Assembly (NCBI GenBank): GCA_963701675.1
Contig: OY969623.1
Location: 1 to 64,000, forward strand
Reading direction: 5' to 3'
Source of the DNA: G963701675 sp963701675
GTDB lineage: Bacteria > Planctomycetota > Planctomycetia > Gemmatales > Gemmataceae
DNA length: 64,000 bases
Shown here: positions 1 through 8,845 of the stretch, piece by piece
Layout: each line of letters opens with the position of its first letter
How positions within the stretch are numbered: the stretch's first letter is position 1
Position numbers and translations under genes: made by a program
The notes under the pieces: model-generated
Told to the model about the DNA's origin: nothing
The model's database searches: none
What the model saw: the letters and a program-made list of their open reading frames with translations, nothing else

Positions 1-2
1 AA

Positions 3-563
3 GCCGGCTTGTTGACCCGGCTGATCTATTGGTTGGTGCAACGAAAGGTTGGCAAGATCACAGGCCGGAAACGCCTCGTGGAGCCGATCAAAATTGCGGC
101 CCATCATCCTCGGTTGCTTAAAGCCACCGGCCAAATGGAAATGGGCCAAGAGGCCGCCAAATCGGTTCCTGCCAAGCTCAAGACGCTCGCCTCCATAAAA
201 GTTGCGACGCTGGTTGGCTGCCCGTACTGAATCGATATCGGTTCTGCCGTGGGCAGAAATCAAGGGATCACCGATCAACAACTACTTGACCTGTCCGACT
301 TCGAGTCCAGTGCGGCATTTTCAACCGTAGAAAAGCTGATCCTGCGGTATGCGGTCGCGATGACGCTGACGCCGGTCGAGGTTTCGGATGAATTATTTGC
401 ACACTTGCAGGAAAACTTCACCCCGAAACAGATCGTCGAGCTGACCTCGGCGATTGGCTGGGAGAACTATCGAGCGCGCTTCGATCACGCGTTCGGGATA
501 GAGGCCGACGGCTTCTCGACCGGCGCGGTGTGCGCGCTCGCAATGAACGGCGGCCACCGTTGA
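3..563 (+). CDS. Carboxymuconolactone decarboxylase (AhpD-like) family protein, candidate selenoprotein, 5' partial
   Basis: The frame is open from the window edge and is interrupted only by a TGA at 228-230; it ends at 563. Before the TGA it reads LASIKVATLVGCPY, and after it IDIGSAVGRNQGI. In this family the same place normally reads VGCPFCIDIGSA, so the TGA replaces the second cysteine of the CPxC redox or peroxidase motif. The downstream part continues normally, with LIALENYRARF-like sequence and a C-terminal GIEADGF motif. AhpD-type proteins use CxxC in thiol-disulfide or peroxide chemistry. A perfect 7-bp hairpin lies 11 nt after the TGA, so CPYU selenocysteine insertion is plausible. 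The alternative is a single-base nonsense mutation (TGC or TGT to TGA). About 10-15 N-terminal residues lie upstream of the window. A 6-bp hairpin without a T run (571-587) follows the stop. Confidence 0.72.
228..258 (+). promoter_or_regulatory. Candidate bacterial SECIS element at an in-frame TGA
   Basis: The in-frame TGA (228-230) is followed by TTCTGCC (242-248), a GTG loop (249-251) and GGCAGAA (252-258), which form a perfect 7-bp stem. The loop starts 19 nt after the TGA and its first base is G. These features match the usual bacterial SECIS rules: loop 16-37 nt from UGA, G in the first two loop bases, stem of at least 4 bp. Function is inferred; selA, selB, selC and selD are not in the window. 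Confidence 0.5.
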
Positions 564-674
564 TTGGAAACGTCGGCGCCACCGACGCTGAGCTTCGGTG
601 CGAGCAGCGCGAAGTGAATTACCTGTTTCATTCGAGTCTAACTTCGAAGACCCACGGTCAGTTGCGGTCGCCCG

Positions 675-1175
675 CTATGCCTCGTCCGAGTACAGACACC
701 AGTAATACTTTGGCGCCTGCCGCAGATTCGGCGCGTTGCGACCCTCATGGGGAATCACATCCACAGCGTTAGCTGGCCCCTTGCCCGGCGGATATTCGAT
801 GAAATCCACGGCATTTCCCGACACGACGGGTAGACGCAATCCGTCATCGAGCACGACCGTGAACACGCAGTACCCCATGCCGGATTCGCCGGCCGCATAA
901 AGCTTTTCGGCCAGCTCGACCGGCAGCCGGTCCGGGCTTTCGCGGATCTCGGCCACGTCTTCAATTCGAATCGAGCGCTTAGCCCTGTCGTCCTCCGGCC
1001 ACACTCCCCACACCTTGATGTACAAGTCGTCGGGAACAACATAGACACGAGATACACGGCGACCGTCTTTCAAACGAACGTCGCACGGCGGATACTCAAG
1101 TTCATAGCCGCCGGCCGCGGGTATGCGTGCAAGTTGGGCACGAAGTTCTGCTGGGATCTTGGCGTATCGAGTCAT
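675..1175 (-). CDS. Hypothetical protein
   Basis: A 166-aa soluble protein with no signal peptide or membrane segment; the family is not recognised. The frame opens upstream, but the start MTRYAKIPAEL at 1175 is preferred because a longer start would overlap the upstream DUF6714 gene. It contains acidic and aromatic stretches such as YIKVWGVWPEDDR and ends PKYYWCLYSDEA. It lies 58 bases downstream of the DUF6714 gene on the same strand and may be co-transcribed with it. Confidence 0.6.
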   Translation of the reverse strand: MTRYAKIPAELRAQLARIPAAGGYELEYPPCDVRLKDGRRVSRVYVVPDDLYIKVWGVWPEDDRAKRSIRIEDVAEIRESPDRLPVELAEKLYAAGESGMGYCVFTVVLDDGLRLPVVSGNAVDFIEYPPGKGPANAVDVIPHEGRNAPNLRQAPKYYWCLYSDEA

Positions 1176-1233
1176 CGGGACTTCATGGGCATGAGGTTCA
1201 AGCCAATCTGCCGGCGCACTTGCGTTTGTTGAC

Positions 1234-1725
1234 TCACAATTCCTTGCGAACGGCCCAGTAATCACGCAGCGCTGCCTCGATCATCGGATGTCCAAACTCC
1301 TCGGCGGGATCGGACAGCCGGAGCAACAGGAATTCGCGCACGGCTTCGCGCTGGGCAGGAGACAACGTGTCAAAACACGATTCCGCGCCCTGTGCCATAA
1401 AATAGACCAGATGGAACAAAACGTCGGCCGTCTGTAAGGTACCTTCCAGGTCTGCGACCAAGTACGCCGGCAGATGAAACCGCATCCCGTCGGCATCAAA
1501 GAAACTCAAACTACTGTAGCACCGGTCCAGGTCCGCGACGGGAATCGACGACCAGTCGCCCTTCTCATCCTGGGCACGATAAGCTTCCATGGTACGCGCG
1601 TCCGCACAATCATCGAGACCTTGCGCTTGGCGAAGGCCGATGCCTTCGCCGAGGACGACTCCTGCGAAAGCGGCGCGGATCAGGTTCAAGACACGTCGCT
1701 CGTGCTCAGACACGGTACGTGACAT
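1234..1725 (-). CDS. DUF6714 family protein
   Basis: A 163-aa cytosolic protein. The signature AYRAQDEKGDWSSIPV, then SSLSFFDADGMRFHLPAYL, fits the DUF6714 family, small proteins of unknown function. The start MSRTVSEHERR at 1725 is chosen over 13 extra upstream residues that look non-coding. The protein is mostly helical, with no catalytic signature. It neighbours other small domain-of-unknown-function genes on the same strand. The family assignment is from memory of the motif. Confidence 0.7.
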   Translation of the reverse strand: MSRTVSEHERRVLNLIRAAFAGVVLGEGIGLRQAQGLDDCADARTMEAYRAQDEKGDWSSIPVADLDRCYSSLSFFDADGMRFHLPAYLVADLEGTLQTADVLFHLVYFMAQGAESCFDTLSPAQREAVREFLLLRLSDPAEEFGHPMIEAALRDYWAVRKEL

Positions 1726-1729
1726 TCTG

Positions 1730-2087
1730 TCAGCTTTGCCCCCACAAGCGCACGCCGCCAACAAACAAAAAAGGCAGACTCAGAAGACCTAATGCCGGCG
1801 GGAAAAACCACAGCGACATAAACGTCGCGACGTCGGCGCGATCGGGCTTTGCCGGGTCATATAGGATCCGCACGAGATCGCCTTTCTGCCAGCGGCGAAT
1901 ACCGCTCCCTGTACTTGCCACGATGGAATAGGTCTCCCGCTCGATAGAATACTCGACTCGCGGGAGGAAGTAACCTTCTTCGCTTTCATAACCAACGAGC
2001 GTTCCGGTACCGCGCTTCCACCGCCATCGGCGGTACAGCGACCAAGCCGACTACAAAGAATAGAACATCTAACGCGAATTCGATCAT
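1730..2087 (-). pseudogene. DUF3592-like membrane protein, frameshifted
   Basis: The N-terminal piece MIEFALDVLFFVVGL starts at 2087. Near 2040-2050 the frame changes, and the coding continues as RWRWKRGTGTLVGYES, a DUF3592-type extracytoplasmic beta region (DLVRILYDPAKPDRADV), and a C-terminal membrane segment (PPALGLLSLPFLFVGG) ending at 1730. Both pieces look like parts of one protein of about 119 residues with two membrane segments, as in DUF3592. A one- or two-base indel would restore it. It may be a sequencing error or a real lesion. Its stop lies just upstream of the DUF6714 start. Confidence 0.55.
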
Positions 2088-2138
2088 GATCGCGGCTCGA
2101 TGCGGGCGATGGCCGCCAGTTCTCGACAAACCATACCT

Positions 2139-2453
2139 TCAACAAATGCACGCCGAGTCATACGTCTGTCCGCACTGGGGACACTTCCCCATGGCGAGGT
2201 CACAGCACGCATGCCAGTGGGGGAGGGAGACGACGAGCTCCCCTTGGCACTGCCGGCACTTGACGCGGCCCTTCCCTACGGTTTGCCGGCAACCCGGGCA
2301 CGCCTCCTGGTGGCCCTCGTCCAGCGCGCTGCGCGCTTCGGTTCCGGTGATCTGGAGAGTAAACTCGTGCCCACAATCCCAGCAGTGATAGTTGAAGGCC
2401 CTTTTCCGCGCCAACTCGGCCGCATCTTCCGATTGATAGGTGGGATCGATCAT
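2139..2453 (-). CDS. Small multi-cysteine zinc-ribbon protein
   Basis: A protein of about 104 aa, starting MIDPTYQSEDAAELARKR at 2453 (MVSEDAM six residues earlier is also possible). It has repeated paired cysteines: CWDCGHEF, CPGC, CRQCQGE, ACCD, CPQCGQTYDSACIC. This suggests two or three structural zinc-ribbon knuckles. There is no signal peptide, so a cytoplasmic metal-binding or nucleic-acid/protein interaction role is possible, but the specific function is unknown. Confidence 0.6.
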   Translation of the reverse strand: MIDPTYQSEDAAELARKRAFNYHCWDCGHEFTLQITGTEARSALDEGHQEACPGCRQTVGKGRVKCRQCQGELVVSLPHWHACCDLAMGKCPQCGQTYDSACIC

Positions 2454-2499
2454 GGCGTCCTCAGATACCAATAGATGTTCACGTTAATGCGCCAGAGAT

Positions 2500-3297
2500 C
2501 TAAGGCACTTCTTTGTACTCCGTGACGTGACGCTCGAACCCTAGCGCTTCTGCCAGATCCTTTGCGGCGCTTAGGTAAAAGCGATTGGCCGCATCTTGAC
2601 TCCCGGCCTTGTAGCGGAAACGGATCAGCAGCTTGCCCTTGTCCGCCAATTTGAGTTTGGCGACGTGCTCGCGGATGTCTTTGTCCAACTCCGGCGGTAG
2701 CTTGCCATCCCACCGCTCGTCGAACGGCTGCGTGATGGAGACGACGCAGTCGGCGTTGCCGAAGAGGTGCCGACTGAGCGCCGTTTGCACCGGGCTGACC
2801 TTAACCGCGTCGTTCCCGGTGGGCGCTTCGGTGCCGTCCGGCTTGCCCGCGAGGCGCTCGTTGATCGCGGCGAGGTGTTTCTCCCAGTTGAAACTGCCGT
2901 CGATGATCGTAACCGTATGGGCATCGCGGAATCCGACTTCCTGGCGCCCGAACCCCACCAGAGTCCAGCCGAGCAGTTGCGTTGCGTCGGATGAATTGGA
3001 GCCGTCGTGGGAGATACGGAAGATCACGGCCGCGTCCTTTCCTTCCTTGAAGGGGGTGAGCGCCTTTCGCAAGGCGTTGAAGTCAAGCGCCTTCCATAGC
3101 ACCGTGTTCGAGTTGATCAGGCCGTTGCCGTTCACCAGTACGTAAGCCTTGGCAGCCGGGCGGTTGCCGAGAGCCGAGCGCTGAAGTTCAGTGGTGATCG
3201 GCAGGACCAGGAAGTTACTCTCATCCGCGGTGCTGGCGAGCGGCGCGAAAGCGAGGCCGGTAATGGCGAGAAGCGTCGCGAGTAGGAAGCTACGCAT
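2500..3297 (-). CDS. Secreted hypothetical protein
   Basis: A 265-aa protein starting MRSFLLATLLAITGLAFAPLA at 3297, which is a clear Sec signal peptide; the frame upstream of this start is not convincing. The mature part begins near ADESNFLVLPITTEL and has mixed alpha/beta character, including AAVIFRISHDGSNSSDATQL and DCVVSITQPFDERWDG. No catalytic motif is recognised. It is probably periplasmic or extracytoplasmic and is flanked by unrelated small genes. Confidence 0.65.
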   Translation of the reverse strand: MRSFLLATLLAITGLAFAPLASTADESNFLVLPITTELQRSALGNRPAAKAYVLVNGNGLINSNTVLWKALDFNALRKALTPFKEGKDAAVIFRISHDGSNSSDATQLLGWTLVGFGRQEVGFRDAHTVTIIDGSFNWEKHLAAINERLAGKPDGTEAPTGNDAVKVSPVQTALSRHLFGNADCVVSITQPFDERWDGKLPPELDKDIREHVAKLKLADKGKLLIRFRYKAGSQDAANRFYLSAAKDLAEALGFERHVTEYKEVP

Positions 3298-3439
3298 GAT
3301 GGCATCTCTGCAAAGAACTAAATGGAGCGGGGAACTAGAATCCCAATTGCGCGGCGGCGCACCCTTACACCCTAACGCAACCTCGCGTCGAATGCTACGT
3401 CCGATCCAAGCGGTCGATGTGTCGTCTCCCGAAATCTGG

Positions 3440-3940
3440 CTAAGCGTGCAGAACCAGCTCGGCGATCTCCTGAACACGCGTCAGCGTGATGCCTTGTCGC
3501 TGTTCCAAGGCGAGCGGGTGGTCAGTTGGCTCCAAGTCGATCCGCGGCCGGCAGCCCACCGGTCGCGTGTGGACGTGGGTCTTGAGGTCTAGCGTCTGGG
3601 GGTAGCCGGGCAAGGATGTGCTCAGCCACCCGAAGTATGGCGGCTCCGCCTCGCGCCCTGGCTCATTCCAGAGTTGAAAGGCGCGCTTGAAGTTAGGCAG
3701 GCTCAGAGACACCCATACGTCCCAGGAGAAATGCTCTTCACTGTCGAGCACCGGGATTTCCAAGTTGCCCGCGATGAACCCGTGTTGCTCGTCGATCAAG
3801 CACAGATCTGACGACAGTAGCGCCCGCTCATCGCGTTCGGCCTCTGGGATGGTGAACCACAACGCCGGGGCCTGTGCGCCGTAGTGCATCGGCAGTTCGT
3901 CGTGGACTTCGCCGCAGCATCGACAACGCCATCCCCGCAT
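3440..3940 (-). CDS. DUF2199 domain-containing protein
   Basis: A 166-aa protein. An N-terminal zinc-knuckle-like CRCCGEVHDELPMHYG is followed by SDLCLIDEQHGFIAGNLEIP, WVSLSLPNFKRAF, YFGWLSTSLPGYPQTLDLK and a C-terminal LEPTDHPLALEQRQGI. This order and these motifs are the hallmark of DUF2199, cytosolic proteins of unknown function. The length is usual for the family. The start is the first methionine before the CxxC motif. Confidence 0.85.
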   Translation of the reverse strand: MRGWRCRCCGEVHDELPMHYGAQAPALWFTIPEAERDERALLSSDLCLIDEQHGFIAGNLEIPVLDSEEHFSWDVWVSLSLPNFKRAFQLWNEPGREAEPPYFGWLSTSLPGYPQTLDLKTHVHTRPVGCRPRIDLEPTDHPLALEQRQGITLTRVQEIAELVLHA

Positions 3941-3996
3941 CCGCGCGTCCCTCGTCAGCTTGTGATTCAGCGCTCCTGAAAAAGTCGATTACCGCG

Positions 3997-4860
3997 TTAA
4001 TCGAACAGGAAATACTTCCAATGCGGCCGCGAGGCGTTGTGAACGGCGACGTAACCGCGGCTGCGGGCTATCTGCGCCGCCGTGTACTGGAGCAAATCCG
4101 CGTTATGAGCGCTAAACTGCTGCTCGTCTCGCTTGTTGAACATGACGATCTCCTGGGTGTCTAATGCGATCGCGAGATGCTCGAAGTACACGTTGTAGAC
4201 ATCGCCGCTCGGCTCGTAGTGATAGCGTTTGATGCCAATCACCAATGGGTCGTAGTCCTCATGTAAGGAGTGTAACGAGCGGGGATAGTGGCCATGAACG
4301 TCGCGGTAGCGCTCGATGTCGGCGATCAGCCCTGCGCAGTTGTCGATTGCCCGGTTCCTGCTGAACTCCGCAGCGGGACCGACGAGTGTGAAGGTGAAGA
4401 TTGCGGCCACGATCGGCAGAACGATGAGGTACAATGGCGCCGGATTGAACGACCGGACCGCCTCGCTCCGCATGGACTTCAGCCTGGAGACAAGCCTCCA
4501 GGCACAAAACACCCAAAGGGCGATCAAGCCGACCGTGACCGACGGGCCGGCGTACGTCGCGAACGCGGCGAAGGAAACAACCACTGCGACAAGGCTTGAG
4601 CCGACGATCGACGCAAGACCGAACCAATATCCCATGTCCGTGCCTGATCGTGAGCCCGCGTTTTTCGCCAGGATTCTCAATTCGTACGCAAGCCAAACCG
4701 CGCCGAACGGAACCAGTATTAGGCCGGCTATACCGAATGTTTGCGCCATCGCTGACAGCGTCGTGGCCAAGGCGTCGTACTCTCCCGGGAGAAACGGGTA
4801 AAAAATGCACATAGCGATCAACGCTGTCGCCACAATAATGAGTGCAATGTGCTTGGCCAT
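3997..4860 (-). CDS. Multi-pass membrane protein, hypothetical
   Basis: A 287-aa protein. Hydrophobic segments lie at about residues 5-23, 37-60, 85-105, 108-125 and 143-165, so about five membrane spans are followed by a 120-residue soluble C-terminal domain (from ADIERYRDVHGHYPRSL). The RYRDVHGHYP element resembles the sequence seen in type-II-secretion-pseudopilin-like or DUF periplasmic domains (AIERYRxxxGxYP), suggesting a short extracytoplasmic fold. No transport signature is seen. Confidence 0.6.
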   Translation of the reverse strand: MAKHIALIIVATALIAMCIFYPFLPGEYDALATTLSAMAQTFGIAGLILVPFGAVWLAYELRILAKNAGSRSGTDMGYWFGLASIVGSSLVAVVVSFAAFATYAGPSVTVGLIALWVFCAWRLVSRLKSMRSEAVRSFNPAPLYLIVLPIVAAIFTFTLVGPAAEFSRNRAIDNCAGLIADIERYRDVHGHYPRSLHSLHEDYDPLVIGIKRYHYEPSGDVYNVYFEHLAIALDTQEIVMFNKRDEQQFSAHNADLLQYTAAQIARSRGYVAVHNASRPHWKYFLFD

Positions 4861-4885
4861 GCTACCTCGCCTCCCGGAGCCCGCG

Positions 4886-5574
4886 TCAACCTAGCGCCTC
4901 CTGTACCGCGGCCTCTGCGAGCATTTGAGTTGGGTTGATCAGGTCGACCGCGTCGCCGAACTCGCGCAGCAGCAACGGGATCTCCGTGCAGCCGAGGATT
5001 ATGCCATCCACACTTCTGTTGCGGAGGTCAGCGACGGCCGCACGCGCTAAGGAAACGGAGGAGGCATCGTCACGTCCCTCCATCAACCGAAAAATGGCCG
5101 CGTCGAGTTCGGTGCGCGCGTCGGCATTAATTGTCTCACACGTGATTCCCAAATCCTGCAACGGCCGAGTGTAAACCAGCGGGTCGCCAAATCCGAGGAT
5201 CCCCACGCGATGCCAGCGGCGCCGACGCACTTCCTCTAGAGTGGCCTCGATCATGCTTATCACTTTGCACCCGGCCGCCTGCTCGATCTCCCCTAGGAGC
5301 AGGTGGACACTGTTGCACGGAATGGCCAGAAAGTCGGCCAATGCCCCGAGCCGTCTGGCCGCATCGAGCAGCCGCGCGTCGAGTTGAATGGGAATTTGCG
5401 CCGTGCCCTTGTCGGTCAGAAGAAATGGAGAGTAGCGGCAATAGTAAACGACCATCGGCGGGTAGCCACCATTGAGGTGGCGCGGATAAGGCGCTGCGAC
5501 ACGCGATGGACGCGCGCCTCAAAGTCCATCGTCGCTTGTGGCCCAATCCCTCCGAGAACGCCGATGGTTTTCAC
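4886..5574 (-). pseudogene. Aspartate/glutamate racemase family protein, single frameshift
   Basis: The GTG start at 5574 gives VKTIGVLGGIGPQATMDF, the typical N-terminus of amino-acid racemases. Near 5484-5486 the frame shifts; the next frame continues HLNGGYPPMVVYYCRYSP through the catalytic cysteines in IPCNSVH (about residue 86) and LGCTEIPLL (about residue 194). Adding one base in the CC run restores a 230-codon gene of normal length. Aspartate racemases interconvert L- and D-aspartate with these two cysteines and no cofactor. The lesion is a homopolymer indel, so error is at least as likely as inactivation. Confidence 0.7.
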
Positions 5575-5632
5575 GACATGCACTCTGGACGCTCGGCCAT
5601 CGCCATCTTATTCCACCCAACATGACAGCGAT

Positions 5633-6856
5633 CTAATGAGAAAGAACGATCTCCCCGCAAAACACCAAACCAGGGTCGCCGCGCTCCTGTAGTGTGCGGC
5701 GAATAACAGCCAGTGTGCGCATTACGCGACGAGGTTCCGTAACAACACCATTCCACGTGACGGTTACAGGTTGATCCATGTCGAGCATCTCGTCGTTGAG
5801 CAGCACAGTGACGCGGGAATTGTCCTTCGCGGTCACCGTGATGTGCTGGCCGTGACGCTCGGCGGTGATGACCTGGCCGCCCTTGGCATCTTCTTTGGGA
5901 ATGGCCAGCCAGTAGAAGCGGTCGTGCGTCACATCGTCTTGAAGCCATACGATCCGGTCGGGCAGGGGATTGCGATTGTGTTTTTCCATCCAGGGTATTG
6001 CTTCCTTGTCTTCCAGATTCATCCAGTGACCGCGGCCCTCGTGGATGTGAACCCAATGCTCGTAACCCTTGCCGTCGGCTTTCTGAAGCTCGGCAAGTCT
6101 CGTGGCCCATTCCGCGGCAACTTTGCTCCGGTTGAAGCCGTTGTCATTGGCGCCGACATGGATCGTGAACGGCAGATTCCGCAGTCCTAGCGGCGACGTT
6201 TCATTGGGATGCCCGGCCATCATCGACGCGGCGGCGAAACGATCCGCCATGCGCGGCGAGAGTTGATAGACGCCATCGCCGCCGGCGCTGTATCCCATGA
6301 GATAGACGCGATTCGGGTCCACTCCTTCCACGGCGACCATGTTTTCAATAAGTCGCGCGAAGAGTGGATCGATATGCGCCTCGTGCCAAAGGTTCCAACT
6401 ATCCGTTGGCGCACGCGGCGCCACATAGAGACCGGCCTTAGGTTGGTACGCCTTGGCGAGTTTGATTTGGTTCAACCACTGCGATTCGTTTACCTTCGCG
6501 GGCGCGCCGCCTCCGCCGTGCATCGAAATGAATAACGGTTGTCCCGGAGCGCTGTCGCCAAACCTAACAACCTCATATTTCATCTTCTTGTCCCCGTAAG
6601 TGAGGACTTTGGCCTTCATCTCGGCCACGCGTTCAATCTTCAACGCGGACACGCGGTCATCCCAGAGAGCTTTCGTCACTACAGCGGCATCTTCTTTGGT
6701 AAGTGCCGTCCTGGCTATGTAATCTGGCATCGCCGGACGACTGTCGCGCGGGAGCTTCAGCCAGGCGTGGACATGCCTCACAACATCAGCGGACCCGGGT
6801 GCATCCGGTTGCGCACTGACGATGCTCAACGAAAGGAACACTAAGGCAAGAATCAT
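5633..6856 (-). CDS. Secreted alpha/beta hydrolase (esterase-like)
   Basis: A 407-aa protein with an N-terminal signal peptide (MILALVFLSLSIVSAQ). The alpha/beta-hydrolase core includes an oxyanion-type SMHGGGGAPAK, a nucleophile elbow GYSAGGDGVY and a late histidine in EGRGHWMNLED, which together make a plausible Ser-Asp-His triad. A C-terminal beta region (VTVTWNGVV) follows. This architecture is seen in secreted feruloyl-esterase-like or PHB-depolymerase-like planctomycete enzymes; the substrate cannot be read from the sequence. It starts 7 nt downstream of the preceding minus-strand gene, so co-transcription with it is likely. Confidence 0.75.
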   Translation of the reverse strand: MILALVFLSLSIVSAQPDAPGSADVVRHVHAWLKLPRDSRPAMPDYIARTALTKEDAAVVTKALWDDRVSALKIERVAEMKAKVLTYGDKKMKYEVVRFGDSAPGQPLFISMHGGGGAPAKVNESQWLNQIKLAKAYQPKAGLYVAPRAPTDSWNLWHEAHIDPLFARLIENMVAVEGVDPNRVYLMGYSAGGDGVYQLSPRMADRFAAASMMAGHPNETSPLGLRNLPFTIHVGANDNGFNRSKVAAEWATRLAELQKADGKGYEHWVHIHEGRGHWMNLEDKEAIPWMEKHNRNPLPDRIVWLQDDVTHDRFYWLAIPKEDAKGGQVITAERHGQHITVTAKDNSRVTVLLNDEMLDMDQPVTVTWNGVVTEPRRVMRTLAVIRRTLQERGDPGLVFCGEIVLSH

Positions 6857-6862
6857 AGGGCT

Positions 6863-7603
6863 CTAATTAATCTCCGCGATATCGCGCATGTTCACTAGCT
6901 TCAATCGTCCGAATGGATTGTGCAAAGGACTTCCTGCAAATTCCTCACCAGCTTCCAGCGCGAAAACCTGAAAACGCGGTCCGTTCAGGTCGGCTAATAC
7001 ATGCCCGTCGTCAACGGGCTTCTCACTTCTGCACAGGTAACGGATCACCTCGACGATGCCAAAGTCGTCTGCCTCGGCGTCGGCGCGTTTCATCACGACG
7101 TCGCGCATTCCCAGCACGTGCATGCCCATTGTCCGCACTTCTGTTTGGCCGCCCACGATGCCGACAAAAGCGAAGCTCAGCGCGTCCGGGCCACCATCTT
7201 CGGTCATCTCGAGCCAATGGCGCCCGCCGTGAGCGAGCGTGCTGTTATCAATGAACACGCCGGCGCCGCCCGCCGTTACGATAGCCGCGCCGGCCTGCAT
7301 CATCTTTTGCGCCGCGTGCATTGAACCGCCGGGGCCGCTCAAGAAAACGTTTACGGTGTAGGCATCGACCGTCTCCAGTTCGTCCGCAGTTGCTGGTTCT
7401 CGGCAGGAGGAGCGAAAGATTTGGGCGAACTGATCATCAGCCGCCATGGCTCCGAATTCAACTTGCGTTGTGTCCGGCAAGTGAAGTACCCCATCTGTCA
7501 ATCGGCAACCGGCCGGCAGGCGCTGAATAAGTTCGCCCGGGTTCGACCACTTGCCCGGAATGCGAAGCGTAATGGTGATCGGGGCAATTGGGTTATTCAT
7601 CAT
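6863..7603 (-). CDS. DUF4261-like protein
   Basis: A protein of about 246 aa starting MMNNPIAPITITLRIPGKW at 7603. The central AGGAGVFIDNSTLAHGG, then TMGMHVLGMRDVVM, resembles DUF4261-type proteins, in which an FxDNS...HG element precedes a conserved GxxxLGxRD element. There is no signal peptide or membrane segment. Function is unknown. It sits directly upstream of the secreted hydrolase. The family match is from motif memory and is moderate. Confidence 0.55.
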   Translation of the reverse strand: MMNNPIAPITITLRIPGKWSNPGELIQRLPAGCRLTDGVLHLPDTTQVEFGAMAADDQFAQIFRSSCREPATADELETVDAYTVNVFLSGPGGSMHAAQKMMQAGAAIVTAGGAGVFIDNSTLAHGGRHWLEMTEDGGPDALSFAFVGIVGGQTEVRTMGMHVLGMRDVVMKRADAEADDFGIVEVIRYLCRSEKPVDDGHVLADLNGPRFQVFALEAGEEFAGSPLHNPFGRLKLVNMRDIAEIN

Positions 7604-7695
7604 TAATATGCTCCGATGTTCCGCCAACGCCTGACGCCGAGCCGCCGAGAATCTATCGAAGCCTTCGGCGAACGATAACTACTCATTGTTCTCGG

Positions 7696-8811
7696 TCACT
7701 TCTTCGGTGCGGACAGTACCGCCTCGGCTACGTTGTTCAACTCCGACGCGTACTTCAGCCCTGAAGCGTTGGTAGCGAGAATAACAATAACCCGGTCCTC
7801 CGGGTAGATGCGAAAATCAGCGAAAAAGACGTCATTGCTGCCGTTATGTTCCCAGGTCGGTTTACCGGTTCGTGTCTTGCCGATCGACCACCCGTAACCG
7901 TAATGGGTACCCGAAAGAAAACCTTCGCTGGCATGCGGCGTGAACTGCTTCTCCTTGGCCGCCAGGGATAGCACATCTTCGCCCTGCAGAGCAACGGACC
8001 AGCGGTAGAGGTCGCCCACCGTCGAAAGCAGGCCGCCGTTTGCCCGCAAGTGCCAGTATGGTCCATCCCCCGCCCAGGCGCGGTCGAGCGGCGTTCCCCA
8101 ATCCTTGCCCCGTTGGTATCCGCGGGCGAGCTCTCCTTTTTTCCACTTCGGGAGAACGTACCCCGTTTTCGTCATTCCGGCAGGTACGAACAGGCTGTCG
8201 TGCAGGTGCTTCTCATAGCTCACCCCGGTGACTTGCTCGATGATAGCGCCGAGCAAACTGTACCCAACGTTGGAGTAGGAGTACGACTTGCCCGGTTTGG
8301 AGCGCAGCTTAGACGCGAGAGCCAATTTGATGAACTCATCTCGGCCGACCTTCTCGTAGTCGCCTCCGAGCGAGTCCCTGAACCCGGCCGTATGGGTCAG
8401 AAGATGGTGCAGCGTGATCTCTTTCTTATCATCGGGCACGTCCTGGAAGTACTGGGTGATGGCGTCGGTAACTTTCAGCTGGCTATTCATCTCCAGCTTG
8501 AGGATCGCAGAAGCTGTGAATGGCTTAGTAATCGACCCGATGTCGAACACGGTGTCAGTAGTGTAGGGCACCTTGCCCACACGATCCGCAAATCCGTAGC
8601 CCTTGGCCAGGATGACCGTCCCATTTTGGACGACCAAGACAACTCCGGAGAAGTCCTTGCCAACCAAGTCGGAGAATCGCTTGTCGAGGTTGGTGGCTAC
8701 GACACCCTTCACGGTGCCATCAATGATCGGCGTAGCATCGGGCTGGGCAGAGGCGGACGTGAAGTAGCATGACAACGTGATGCTCGCCACGAACTGTCGA
8801 ACAATTGCCAT
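7696..8811 (-). CDS. Serine hydrolase of the beta-lactamase/class C family
   Basis: A 371-aa secreted protein. After a signal peptide (MAIVRQFVASITLSCYFTSASA), the catalytic SxxK motif is SITK (in DIGSITKPFTASAI), the YxN motif is YSN (in KSYSYSNVGYSLLG), and a late WEHNGSNDVF corresponds to the HxG/KTG-like third motif. This is the order of beta-lactamase-related penicillin-binding or esterase proteins (COG1680), which act extracytoplasmically on peptidoglycan peptides or esters. It probably does not confer antibiotic resistance. It lies immediately downstream of the S9 peptidase. Confidence 0.85.
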   Translation of the reverse strand: MAIVRQFVASITLSCYFTSASAQPDATPIIDGTVKGVVATNLDKRFSDLVGKDFSGVVLVVQNGTVILAKGYGFADRVGKVPYTTDTVFDIGSITKPFTASAILKLEMNSQLKVTDAITQYFQDVPDDKKEITLHHLLTHTAGFRDSLGGDYEKVGRDEFIKLALASKLRSKPGKSYSYSNVGYSLLGAIIEQVTGVSYEKHLHDSLFVPAGMTKTGYVLPKWKKGELARGYQRGKDWGTPLDRAWAGDGPYWHLRANGGLLSTVGDLYRWSVALQGEDVLSLAAKEKQFTPHASEGFLSGTHYGYGWSIGKTRTGKPTWEHNGSNDVFFADFRIYPEDRVIVILATNASGLKYASELNNVAEAVLSAPKK

Positions 8812-8845
8812 GTTGACCTCCTGACTTCGCCCTACGTATAACGCG

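Noticed and set aside
38..563. Two separate small genes at 9-230 and 249-563
   Set aside because: Both parts align in order with a single CMD-family protein in the same frame across the TGA.
571..587. Terminator after the CMD-like gene
   Set aside because: The 6-bp hairpin has no T run on either strand.
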